NCBI GenBank assembly: GCA_036841525.1
Contig: DAITVZ010000019.1
Location: 3,108-67,107 of the forward strand
DNA length: 64,000 bases
Direction: 5' to 3'
Origin: JAAYEA01 sp012689325
GTDB lineage: Bacteria > Chloroflexota > Anaerolineae > JAAYEA01
The notes under the pieces are model-generated. The model saw only the letters and a program-made list of their open reading frames with translations, did no database searches and was not told the origin of the DNA. This document shows, piece after piece, positions 1 through 7,326 of this stretch. Numbering within the stretch: position 1 is the first letter of the stretch; every line of letters begins with the position of its first letter. A program made the translations under genes and the position numbers.

Positions 1-806
1 GCCATAAAGGCCAGCGTCTGGTCCACGCCGTCCTCGTTGTCCTTGGTGTGGACGGCGACGCTGATCCCGCGTCCCGCATAGATGTCCTCGACCTTGCCCA
101 CCGCCCAGACCGTCTGCCCTGCCGCCGTGATCTGGTCCAGCACCGTGACGCCGGGGGGCGGCGCGGAAAAGTCGCGGCGGCGCGAGGTGCGCGCGAATCG
201 CCCCGGCTCGCCCTCGAAGGGCCGGGCGATCACCCGTCCCACGTTGTGCGCGCCGCTGAGGATCTCGCGGGCGATCTGGCAGATGCGGTAGAGCTCCTCG
301 GGCGGGATCACCGCCTCGTGGGCGGCGATCTGAAAGACGCTATCGGCGGAGGTATAGACGATGGGGTCGCCGGTGGCCAGGTGCTCTCGCCCCAGCTCCT
401 CGATGATGGCGGTGCCGGAGGCGGTAGTGTTGCCCAGGGCGCGGCGGCCGGTGCGCCGCTCGAACTCGGCGATGATCTCGGGCGGGAAGCCGTTGGGGTA
501 GGTGGGCAGCGGGCGCGGCGAGACGATCCCCATCAGCTCCCAATGGCCGATGGTGGTGTCCTTGCCCGCCGAGGCCTCGGCCATCCGCCCATAGGCGCCG
601 GCGGCGCGGCCCGGCGGCACGCCCAGCACGTCCGTGACGTGCCCCAGCCCCAGCCGTTGCAGGTTGGGCAGGCGCAGCCCGCCCTTGGCGCGGGCCACGT
701 GCGCCAGCGTGTTGCTCCCCTCGTCCCCATACGCGGCGGCATCGGGCAGCGCCCCGACGCCCACGCTATCCAGGACGATGATCACGACGCGCCGAACCTG
801 TCGCAT
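1..806 (-). CDS. deoB: Phosphopentomutase (partial, C-terminus off the window)
   Basis: Interconverts (deoxy)ribose 1-phosphate and 5-phosphate in nucleoside salvage; a cytoplasmic, metal-dependent member of the alkaline phosphatase superfamily. The start at 806 gives MRQVRRVV followed by IIVLDSVGVGALPDA, the family's first metal-binding Asp (residue 13). The catalytic-Thr motif GKDTTIGHWEL is also present. About 268 codons are visible and the reading frame is still open at base 1; full-length members are near 390 residues, so roughly the last third is missing. A promoter-like pair lies just upstream at 838-866. No partner gene is visible in this window. The family call is secure. Confidence 0.93.
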   Translation of the reverse strand, partial: MRQVRRVVIIVLDSVGVGALPDAAAYGDEGSNTLAHVARAKGGLRLPNLQRLGLGHVTDVLGVPPGRAAGAYGRMAEASAGKDTTIGHWELMGIVSPRPLPTYPNGFPPEIIAEFERRTGRRALGNTTASGTAIIEELGREHLATGDPIVYTSADSVFQIAAHEAVIPPEELYRICQIAREILSGAHNVGRVIARPFEGEPGRFARTSRRRDFSAPPPGVTVLDQITAAGQTVWAVGKVEDIYAGRGISVAVHTKDNEDGVDQTLAFM

Positions 807-837
807 GGCTGCACCCCCCTATCGGTCAGATGCTCCA

Positions 838-866
838 GGATAGCACAATCCCCGCGCTCTCGTCAA
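838..866 (-). promoter_or_regulatory. Promoter candidate for deoB
   Basis: On the minus strand a TTGACG -35 (861-866) is followed by a 17-bp spacer and CTATCC (838-843) as a poor -10. It lies about 32 bp upstream of the deoB start. The -35 and spacing are good and the -10 is weak. Confidence 0.45.
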
Positions 867-914
867 GAACGCCTTCCCAACCCTCTGGGCCTGGCAAGTC
901 GCGCCGTCGATCTT

Positions 915-972
915 GGAGGTCGAGGCTTTAGCCGGTTCGGCGCGCCTAGCTCCGGCTGAAGCCTCGACCTCC
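915..972. repeat. 21-bp inverted repeat in the deoB upstream gap
   Basis: Arms at 915-935 and 952-972 match at 20 of 21 positions around a 16-nt loop. There is no T-run on either side, so it is not a typical terminator. It sits in the 807-1113 gap, which otherwise shows only the deoB promoter and no open gene. It may be a small dispersed repeat. Confidence 0.6.
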
Positions 973-1113
973 ACGGGCCATAGCTTGGGTTCTGCTGCGT
1001 CCAAGGACTTGGCGCGAGCCCTGTCCTAACCCTGATAGAAAACAAATCCGACGCCTGGACGTATATGAAGCGGGCGCAAAAGCGCGCTGGATCGTCACAA
1101 GGAGGAGACCAGC

Positions 1114-1290
1114 ATGGCCGAGCAAGAGACGTTCTTTGATTTCGCGGCGGCGGTGGGGATGACCAAGCACCTCGGCGAAGGCGAGGCCACGCGCGAGCTG
1201 GCCCGATTTGCATTTGCCAGCGGATATCTAAACGTTTATAATGCTCCCAACTGGCGCGGAAAAGCCAGATTTCAGAAAGGGAGTGGATAG
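1114..1290 (+). pseudogene. Truncated remnant of a SAM-dependent methyltransferase N-terminus
   Basis: A 58-codon frame with a very good ribosome binding site (AAGGAGGAG, 9 nt upstream). Residues FFDFAAAVGMTKHLGEGEAT resemble the N-terminal helix of class I SAM methyltransferases that usually continue into a GxGxG binding loop. Here the similarity stops after about residue 35. The remaining 3' sequence (residues about 36-58) overlaps the promoter of the next gene (1214-1242) and the frame ends 2 bp before that gene's ATG. I read this as a decayed gene start left after a deletion, not a working enzyme. A real short leader peptide is the alternative. Confidence 0.5.
1214..1242 (+). promoter_or_regulatory. 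Promoter of the isomerase/oxidoreductase fusion gene
   Basis: TTGCCA (1214-1219), 17-bp spacer, perfect TATAAT (1237-1242). Transcription would begin about 45 bp before the ATG at 1293. The elements lie inside the methyltransferase remnant, which supports that frame being non-functional at its 3' end. Confidence 0.8.
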
Positions 1291-1292
1291 AT

Positions 1293-3176
1293 ATGTTTCC
1301 TTCGATCTTTACCGATGAACTGGCGATGGATTTCGTCCAGGCCCTGCCGATCATCAAATCCTGGGGGCTCAAGCACGTGGACCTGCGCGGGCGGATCTTT
1401 GGCCGCGCCTGCGAGAACCTCACCGACGAGCAATTGGCCGAGATCAAAAAGCTCCTGGCGCAGCACGAGATGAGCATCGGCTGCTTCCAGTCCTCGCTCT
1501 GCAAGGTGCATCTGCCCAACGCTGAGGGGCAGCGCGCCGAGGAGAAAAAGCTGGAGGGCCTCATCCGCGCCGCCGACGCCCTGGGCTGCCGCCTGGTGCG
1601 GGCCTTTTTCTATTGGCAGCCCGAAGACGACAGCAAGGACGTGCTGGCCGTCCGCCCGGACATGATGGCCAAGGTCACCGAGATGTTCCTGCCCATCGCC
1701 GAGCGGGCCAAGGCCGCTGGCCTGACCCTCGCCTTTGAGAACTGCGGCGTCAAGCCCTCCGAGGTGCTGGCCTTCGTGGACGCCATCGGCGAGCCGTCGT
1801 GGGGCCTGGCCTGGGATTGCAACAGCCACTGGGACTCCCCCGAGCGCCGCGCCAACGAGACCGAGTATATCGTCAACCTGGCCCAGCGCAGCCGCTGCAT
1901 CCACGTCAAGGCCCACGGCTCCGTGCCCGAGGCCGGCAAGGAGCTGCTCCCCTGGGACCGCCTCCTGGCGACCTGCGCCGCCGCCGGCGTGGCCGGCCCG
2001 GTCAGCGCCGAGACCCATAACCCCATCCGCACCATCAGCAACGAAGAGATGTCCCACAAGGTGGTGAAGGCCATCCTCGCCGCCTGGCCCACCGCCGCCC
2101 CCGGCGACATCCGCTCCGCCGCCAAGCCGGTGCGCAAGGTGGCCCGCGCCTACGAGGGCGAGCCCGTGGGCTTTGTCATCGTCGGCCTGGGCATGGGCCA
2201 CAACCGCGCCCGCGAGATCACCCAGACCCCCGGCGCCAAGCTGATCGGCGTCTGCGACCTGCGCGAGGACCGCGCCAAGCGCTCTGGCGAGCAGTTCGGC
2301 GTGCCCTACACCACCGACCTGGAGTATTGGCTGGACCGCAAGGACGTCGAGGCGATCTGGGACGTGGTCCCCACCGGCGCCCACGCCGACATCGCCCTGC
2401 AGGCGTTGGAGGCGGGCAAGCACGTCCTCTCCACCAAGCCCATGGAGGTCTCGGTCGCCCGCTGCGACATGATGATCCGCAAGGCCGAGGAGAAGGGGCT
2501 GCTCTTGGGCGTGGACTTTGCCCGGCGCTTTGACGCCGACGCGCTCGAGCTGAAAGAGGCGGTGGCCCAGGGCTTCTTTGGCCGCCTGCTCAGCGGCGAG
2601 GCTGCGGCCAAGATTCGGCGCACCATGGAGTATTACAACGAGAACGGCGGCTGGCGCGGCACCCGACGCTGGGACGGCGGCGGCGTGCTCTCCAACCAGA
2701 ACGTGCACACCCTGGACCAGCTCGCCTTTTGCTTTGGCGTCCCGGAAAAGGTCAAGTGCGCCATCTGGACCCAAGACCACGCCATCGAGGCCGAGGATAC
2801 CGGCACGGCGATCTGGCAATACGCCAACGGGTTCGTGGTGACGCTCTATGCCACCACCTGCTACCCGCAGCCGACCTGGTACAGCCGGATGGAGATCCAC
2901 GGCACCGAGGCCGCCTATAGCTCGGCCAGCGGCGGCTTTTTGGACAAGCGCGAGACCCGCTGGTACAGCAAGGGCGCCTGGAGCATGGACGCCCCTTACC
3001 CGGTGGAAGCGCCCTGGCTCAACCCCGGCGACAACTTTGCCGCGGCGATCCGCACCGGCGAGCCGCTCTTGTGCACCGGCCGCGACGGGCGGCGCTCCCA
3101 GGCCATCCTGGAGGCGATGTACAAGTCGGCCTATGGCGACGGCGGCTGGGTCACCGTCGAGCCCGAGATGAAGTAA
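1293..3176 (+). CDS. Fused sugar-phosphate isomerase/epimerase and Gfo/Idh/MocA oxidoreductase
   Basis: A 627-residue two-domain protein. Residues 1 to about 275 are an AP-endonuclease-2-like TIM barrel (xylose isomerase-like). Its likely metal ligands occur in order in FENCG, WDCNS, HVKAH and SAETHN. From about residue 290 a Rossmann fold begins at VIVGLGMGH, followed by the Gfo/Idh/MocA pattern (VCDLREDRA, the EKP-equivalent STKPM, and a catalytic-domain GGGVLSNQNVHTLD). Each half is about the length of a stand-alone family member. The arrangement suggests consecutive steps on one polyol or sugar, for example keto-inositol chemistry; the substrate cannot be read from sequence. It has its own promoter and a hairpin terminator at 3193. 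The family calls are secure. Confidence 0.9.
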   Translation: MFPSIFTDELAMDFVQALPIIKSWGLKHVDLRGRIFGRACENLTDEQLAEIKKLLAQHEMSIGCFQSSLCKVHLPNAEGQRAEEKKLEGLIRAADALGCRLVRAFFYWQPEDDSKDVLAVRPDMMAKVTEMFLPIAERAKAAGLTLAFENCGVKPSEVLAFVDAIGEPSWGLAWDCNSHWDSPERRANETEYIVNLAQRSRCIHVKAHGSVPEAGKELLPWDRLLATCAAAGVAGPVSAETHNPIRTISNEEMSHKVVKAILAAWPTAAPGDIRSAAKPVRKVARAYEGEPVGFVIVGLGMGHNRAREITQTPGAKLIGVCDLREDRAKRSGEQFGVPYTTDLEYWLDRKDVEAIWDVVPTGAHADIALQALEAGKHVLSTKPMEVSVARCDMMIRKAEEKGLLLGVDFARRFDADALELKEAVAQGFFGRLLSGEAAAKIRRTMEYYNENGGWRGTRRWDGGGVLSNQNVHTLDQLAFCFGVPEKVKCAIWTQDHAIEAEDTGTAIWQYANGFVVTLYATTCYPQPTWYSRMEIHGTEAAYSSASGGFLDKRETRWYSKGAWSMDAPYPVEAPWLNPGDNFAAAIRTGEPLLCTGRDGRRSQAILEAMYKSAYGDGGWVTVEPEMK

Positions 3177-3192
3177 CGATCAGGACCAACGA

Positions 3193-3224
3193 AGCGGCGC
3201 GGGGTGTGCCCCGCGCCGCTTTTC
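3193..3224 (+). terminator. Rho-independent terminator after the fusion gene
   Basis: A perfect 12-bp stem (3193-3204 with 3209-3220), TGTG loop and TTT tail, 17 bp after the stop codon. Confidence 0.85.
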
Positions 3225-3315
3225 GCGTCCAGGGGCTGGCTGAAACCCTGCGCCGGATTGTGCGTATTGATAACAGGATCAGGCAATCAACGACTGACCA
3301 GGGAGGAATCCGACC

Positions 3316-3759
3316 ATGACCATGAATGAGACGCAACCTTTGCCCCCGGAAGGGGAGCTGACCCCATTGCCCAGCGAGACCAGCGCGCCGGTGGGCCCCA
3401 CGCCCGACGATAACGACCGCCTGTGGGCGGCGGCGGGCTATGCCACCCAGTTGCTGGTGCCGGTGGTGGTGCCGGTGATCATGCTGCTCTCCGAGTCCAA
3501 CAAGGAGCGCGACTTTCAGCGCTACCACGCCGTGCACGCGCTGACGCTGCTGGCCGTGACCGTGCTCTACGAGATCGTGGCGACCATCGTCTATTCGATC
3601 CTGAGCGCGCTCTCGGCGGGGTGCCTGGCCTGCATCATGTGGCCCATCTTTTTGCTGCCCGCGGTGGCGTTCATCTATTATGCCTATCTGGCCTACCAGG
3701 GCGAGTACGTCCAGGTGCCGTACATGACCCAGTTCCTGCGCGATCAGGGCTGGCTATAA
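3316..3759 (+). CDS. DUF4870-like small membrane protein
   Basis: 147 residues. A Pro/Glu-rich cytoplasmic N-terminus (about 1-33) precedes three hydrophobic segments: near 38-54, 74-96 and 98-117. The pattern matches DUF4870/Tic20-like membrane proteins: the motif WAAAGYATQL, then a polar stretch ending QRYHAVHALTL before the second helix. The start is the first ATG after GGGAGGAA (3301-3308); a second in-frame ATG lies two codons later. It is monocistronic between two terminators. The function of this family is unknown. Confidence 0.75.
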   Translation: MTMNETQPLPPEGELTPLPSETSAPVGPTPDDNDRLWAAAGYATQLLVPVVVPVIMLLSESNKERDFQRYHAVHALTLLAVTVLYEIVATIVYSILSALSAGCLACIMWPIFLLPAVAFIYYAYLAYQGEYVQVPYMTQFLRDQGWL

Positions 3760-3786
3760 CCGGCTGACGGTCTGGGCCTAGACTCG

Positions 3787-3830
3787 AGCCCTCAGGGCCG
3801 GCGCGCGCCGCACCCTGAGGGCTTTCTCTG
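3787..3830 (+). terminator. Rho-independent terminator after the DUF4870-like gene
   Basis: An 11-bp stem (3787-3797 with 3813-3823) around a GC-rich loop, followed by TTCTCTG. It lies 28 bp after the stop codon. Confidence 0.75.
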
Positions 3831-3922
3831 TCTGTGGCGCAATCCTCCGGATTGCGTCCTCCGGTCATCGCGCGGGTGCGCAACCGGCGCCCGAGGACGG
3901 GCGCTTGGGGTTGCGCCACGGG

Positions 3923-3951
3923 TTGCGCCGCGGTAGCGAGTATGCTACAAT
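3923..3951 (+). promoter_or_regulatory. topA promoter
   Basis: TTGCGC (3923-3928), 17-bp spacer, TACAAT (3946-3951). It puts the transcript start near 3958. This rules out a longer in-frame ATG at 3905 and supports translation from 3986. Confidence 0.7.
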
Positions 3952-3985
3952 GGGCGCAGCCAGCCTGTGGCCAAGGGGGAAATCC

Positions 3986-6433
3986 ATGCCCGACGAACCG
4001 ATCATCGCCTATTGCGTCAAGTGCCGCCAAAAGCGCGAAATGTCCGCGCCGCAGCCGGTCTATACCAGCGGCGGCGTCCCCGCCACCCAGGGGCCCTGCG
4101 CCGTCTGCGGCACCAAGCTGACCCGCATGGGGGCCACCCCCGCCCACGAGGGGCTCCCCAAGCCCGCGCGCGCGCCCAAGGAGACGCCAGCCCCGAAGGC
4201 GGCCAAGCCCAAGTCGGCGCCCCGGCGCGCCAGCGCTTCCGGCGAGGCGGGCGAGGCCCCGGCCAGCGACGCCGCGGGCAAAAAACTGGTCATCGTCGAG
4301 TCCCCCGCCAAGGCCCGCACCATCGGGCGGTTCCTGGGCCGCGCCTATGCCGTCAAGGCCTCCGTCGGCCACGTCCGCGACCTGCCCAAGAGCAAGCTGG
4401 GGGTGGACGTGGAGGCCGGCTTTGCGCCGCAATACGTGATCCCCCGCGACAAGTTCAAGACGGTGGGCGAGCTCCGCGAGGCCGCCAAGGACGCCGGCGA
4501 GGTCTATCTGGCCACCGACCCCGACCGCGAGGGCGAGGCCATCGCCTGGCATGTGGCGGCGGCGCTGGGGCTGGCCCCGGCGCGCTATCGCCGCGTGGTC
4601 TTTCACGAGATCACCCCATCCGCCGTGCAGGAGGGCTTTGCCCACGCCCGCGACCTGGATATGGACCTGGTGAACGCCCAGCAGGCCCGGCGCGTGCTGG
4701 ACCGCCTGGTGGGCTACCGCCTCAGCCCGCTCTTGTGGCGCAAGGTGCGGGGGCGGCTTTCCGCCGGGCGCGTCCAATCGGTGGCGGTGCGGCTGGTGGT
4801 GGAGCGCGAGCGCGAGATTCAGGCCTTTGTCCCGGTCGAGTATTGGTCCATCGAGGCCGAGCTGGACCAGCGCCACGCATCGCCCCCCGACCCGCGGGTG
4901 GGGTTCCTGGCCAAGCTGGCCCGCCTCGACGGGCAGGAGGCCGAGCTCAAGAACGAAACCGACGCGCTGGCCGCCGTCCGCGAGCTGGAGCGCGCCGCCT
5001 ACCTGGTGGAGCGGGTCAAGAGCGGGCAGCGGGTCCGCCGCCCCGGCGCGCCGTTCATCACCAGCACGCTGCAACAGGAGGCCAACCGCCGCCTGGGGTT
5101 CACCGCCAAGCGGACCATGGCCGTGGCCCAGGGGCTCTACGAGGGCGTCAAGATCGCCGAGGGGACGGTGGGCCTGATCACCTACATGCGCACCGACTCG
5201 GTGAACGTGGCGGCGGAGGCCCAGGCCGAGGCGCGCGGCTATATCCAGCAGGCTTTTGGCGAGGCCTATCTGCCCGCCACCCCGCCCGAGTACAAGACCC
5301 GCGCCAAAAAGGCCCAGGAGGCCCACGAGGCGATCCGCCCCACCTCCACGCTGCGCACGCCGGAGCAGGTGGCGCCCTACCTGGACGGCGACCAGCAGCG
5401 CCTCTACGAGCTGATCTGGCGGCGCTTTGTCGCCAGCCAGATGAACCCCGCGATCTATGACACCATGACGGCGGATATCCTCGCCGGCGCGCCCAAGGAG
5501 CCGCTGCGGCTGGCCGTGGGCGAGACGTTGCCCGAGCCCGCGCTGCGCCAGGCGACCCAGGGCTGGCGCTACGGGCTCCGCGCCACCGGCTCGACGCTGC
5601 GCTTCCCCGGCTATTTGGCCGTCTACCCCGACCTGCGCGAGGAGGCCGAGGCCGAGATGACGCTGCCGCCGCTGGCCGCGGGCGAGTGGCTCGACCTGCT
5701 CGATCTGTTGCCCAAACAACATTTCACCCAGCCGCCGCCGCGCTATACCGAGGCGACGCTGGTGCAGGCACTGGAGGCGCTGGGCATCGGGCGGCCCAGC
5801 ACCTACGCCCCGACCCTGTCTACCATCCAGAGCCGCGGCTATGTGGAGCGGCTGGACCGCGCCCTGCGCCCCACCGAGACCGGCTTGACCGTCAACGACT
5901 TGCTGGTGGAGCATTTCCCCGCCATCCTGGACTATGACTTTACGGCGCAGATGGAGGCCGACCTGGACCGCATCGCCGAGGGCGAGCAGGACTGGGTGGC
6001 GCTGCTGAGCGCGTTCTACGGCCCCTTCGAGCAGACGGTCAAGACCGCCGAGCAAGCCATGCCCAAGGTGGAGATCAAGGAAGAGGACCCGGGACTCACC
6101 TGCCCCAGCTGCGGGTCCAAGATGGTGATCAAGTGGGGGCGCTTTGGCAAGTTTATCGCCTGCAGCAACTATCCCACGTGCCGCACCACCCAGCCGCTCC
6201 AGACCAAGGTGGGCGTCCCGTGCCCCAAGTGTGGCGGCGAGATCGTGGAACGCAAGACCAAGCGGGGGCGCATCTTTTACGGCTGCAACAAGTACCCCAA
6301 GTGCGACTTTGCCTCGTGGAACCGGCCCGTGGCCCAGCCCTGCCCGCAATGCGGCGGGATGCTGACCCAGGCCGGCAAGAAGGGGCTGGTCTGCTCCGCC
6401 TGCGGCCACACCCTGCCCGCGCCCGCCGAATGA
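3986..6433 (+). CDS. topA: DNA topoisomerase I with N-terminal zinc-ribbon extension
   Basis: 815 residues. Type IA topoisomerase, which relaxes negative supercoils. The first 50 or so residues form a Cys4 ribbon (YCVKC ... CAVCGTK) of DUF5679 type, then a Lys/Ala/Pro-rich linker. The Toprim domain starts at KLVIVESPAKA and has DPDREGEAIAWH. The catalytic Tyr lies in LITYMRTDS. Zinc fingers close the protein (CPSCGSK...CSNYPTC, CPKCGGE...CNKYPKC, CPQCGG...CSACG). The start at 3986 was chosen because AAGGGGGA precedes it at 5 nt and because the promoter lies downstream of an earlier ATG at 3905. The gene is followed by a DUF4342 gene and a shared terminator. Confidence 0.96.
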   Translation: MPDEPIIAYCVKCRQKREMSAPQPVYTSGGVPATQGPCAVCGTKLTRMGATPAHEGLPKPARAPKETPAPKAAKPKSAPRRASASGEAGEAPASDAAGKKLVIVESPAKARTIGRFLGRAYAVKASVGHVRDLPKSKLGVDVEAGFAPQYVIPRDKFKTVGELREAAKDAGEVYLATDPDREGEAIAWHVAAALGLAPARYRRVVFHEITPSAVQEGFAHARDLDMDLVNAQQARRVLDRLVGYRLSPLLWRKVRGRLSAGRVQSVAVRLVVEREREIQAFVPVEYWSIEAELDQRHASPPDPRVGFLAKLARLDGQEAELKNETDALAAVRELERAAYLVERVKSGQRVRRPGAPFITSTLQQEANRRLGFTAKRTMAVAQGLYEGVKIAEGTVGLITYMRTDSVNVAAEAQAEARGYIQQAFGEAYLPATPPEYKTRAKKAQEAHEAIRPTSTLRTPEQVAPYLDGDQQRLYELIWRRFVASQMNPAIYDTMTADILAGAPKEPLRLAVGETLPEPALRQATQGWRYGLRATGSTLRFPGYLAVYPDLREEAEAEMTLPPLAAGEWLDLLDLLPKQHFTQPPPRYTEATLVQALEALGIGRPSTYAPTLSTIQSRGYVERLDRALRPTETGLTVNDLLVEHFPAILDYDFTAQMEADLDRIAEGEQDWVALLSAFYGPFEQTVKTAEQAMPKVEIKEEDPGLTCPSCGSKMVIKWGRFGKFIACSNYPTCRTTQPLQTKVGVPCPKCGGEIVERKTKRGRIFYGCNKYPKCDFASWNRPVAQPCPQCGGMLTQAGKKGLVCSACGHTLPAPAE

Positions 6434-6516
6434 GCCGGCGCCGCAACCAGAGGCCGCGCCCTGCGTATAGATAGCGAGTTTCGAGAGAGCGCAGACTGCC
6501 ATAAGGAGAGTGTGAC

Positions 6517-6774
6517 ATGACCGAGGAGAAACCGGCCTACCGCGAAGAGTTCAAGACCACCGGCGAGAATCTGCTCGCCAAGGTGAAAGAGCTGCTGCAC
6601 GAGGGCAACATCCGCCGCCTGATCATCAAGAACGACGAGGGCAAGACCCTGATCGAGGTCCCGCTGACGGTGGGCGTGGTGGGCATCGCCTTGCTCCCCA
6701 CCCTGGCCGCCATCGGCGCCGTCGCCGCGCTGGTCACGGACTGCTCCATCATCGTGGAAAAGTCCGAGGCGTAG
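6517..6774 (+). CDS. DUF4342 domain protein
   Basis: 85 residues, preceded by AAGGAGAG. A charged N-terminal half (KTTGENLLAKVKELLHEGNIRRLIIKN pattern, an amphipathic region) leads into a beta strand (TLIEVPLTVGVVG) and a hydrophobic Ala/Leu/Val-rich C-terminal segment, about residues 46-72. This is the DUF4342 signature; members are small, sometimes attached to UBA-like helices, and have no established function. It lies 83 bp after topA on the same strand and shares its terminator, so it is probably co-transcribed. Confidence 0.8.
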   Translation: MTEEKPAYREEFKTTGENLLAKVKELLHEGNIRRLIIKNDEGKTLIEVPLTVGVVGIALLPTLAAIGAVAALVTDCSIIVEKSEA

Positions 6775-6802
6775 CGGCCCGCCGGGTTTGCTGACCGGCC
6801 CC

Positions 6803-6872
6803 CAGCCACGGATTGGACGAATTGAGCGATTCCGAGTATGCTCAATTCGGGCCGTTCGTGGCTGTTTTGTTG
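6803..6872 (+). terminator. Long hairpin terminator after topA-DUF4342
   Basis: Arms 6803-6827 and 6840-6864 pair over their outer 8 and inner 10 bases with a 7-base mismatch bubble, then TTTTGTT. The position, 28 bp after a stop codon, and the T-run fit an intrinsic terminator. Confidence 0.75.
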
Positions 6873-6903
6873 CCCCGCGGCGACCAGAGCAAGGAGTGAG
6901 CTT

Positions 6904-7326
6904 GTGAGCGAAAACGTGCGCCGCCCCGCGCTGTTCGAGGGGCTGGTCTATGATGAGGGCGGGCGGCTGCTCGAGGTGGCCTACGTCGGCAATTCGCCCT
7001 GCTATGTGCTGCTGGACGGCGACTTTCGCCGCCACATCGACAGCGCCGGCATCGACCAGCCGGTGCTGGCCATGTTCCGCGACCAGGCGCTGGCGAATGA
7101 GGACCTGGTCACGACCAAGATGATGGAGATGCTGGGCAAGGACGACATCTTTACCAAGGCGATGATCCTGGACTCGTTCAAGAACATCGACCGCATCATG
7201 GAGATCGGCTTGCCCGAGGACGCCCGCAACATGCTGGGCATGATCGGCTTTCGCATCGTCATCGACTCGCATGGCGAGATCGTCGAGGTCAAGCTGCCGC
7301 AGGAATCCGGCGGCTGGGAGGAATGA
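6904..7326 (+). CDS. Conserved-looking hypothetical, coupled to kdgK
   Basis: 140 residues from a GTG start at 6904 with AAGGAG 8 nt upstream. An earlier in-frame ATG at 6838 was rejected because it lies in the terminator hairpin. Features: an N-terminal beta-rich stretch (ALFEGLVYDEGG, LLEVAYVGNSPCYVLLDGDF), a helical middle with many Met and Asp (TTKMMEMLGKDDIFTKAM) and a beta-strand end (FRIVIDSHGEIVEVKLP). No membrane segment, no Cys cluster. The stop overlaps the start of the kdgK gene by 4 bp (ATGA), so the two are translationally coupled. I do not recognise the family; the repeated short strands at both ends look like a small ligand- or nucleic-acid-binding fold. Confidence 0.7.
   Translation: MSENVRRPALFEGLVYDEGGRLLEVAYVGNSPCYVLLDGDFRRHIDSAGIDQPVLAMFRDQALANEDLVTTKMMEMLGKDDIFTKAMILDSFKNIDRIMEIGLPEDARNMLGMIGFRIVIDSHGEIVEVKLPQESGGWEE

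Noticed and set aside
3905..3985. Longer topA start at 3905
   Set aside because: The -10 at 3946-3951 lies inside it, so it cannot be on the transcript.
3671..6502. Very long open frame on the minus strand opposite topA
   Set aside because: It is rich in Gly, Ala, Arg, His, Leu and is the antisense shadow of a high-GC gene; no motifs, and topA has full domain evidence.
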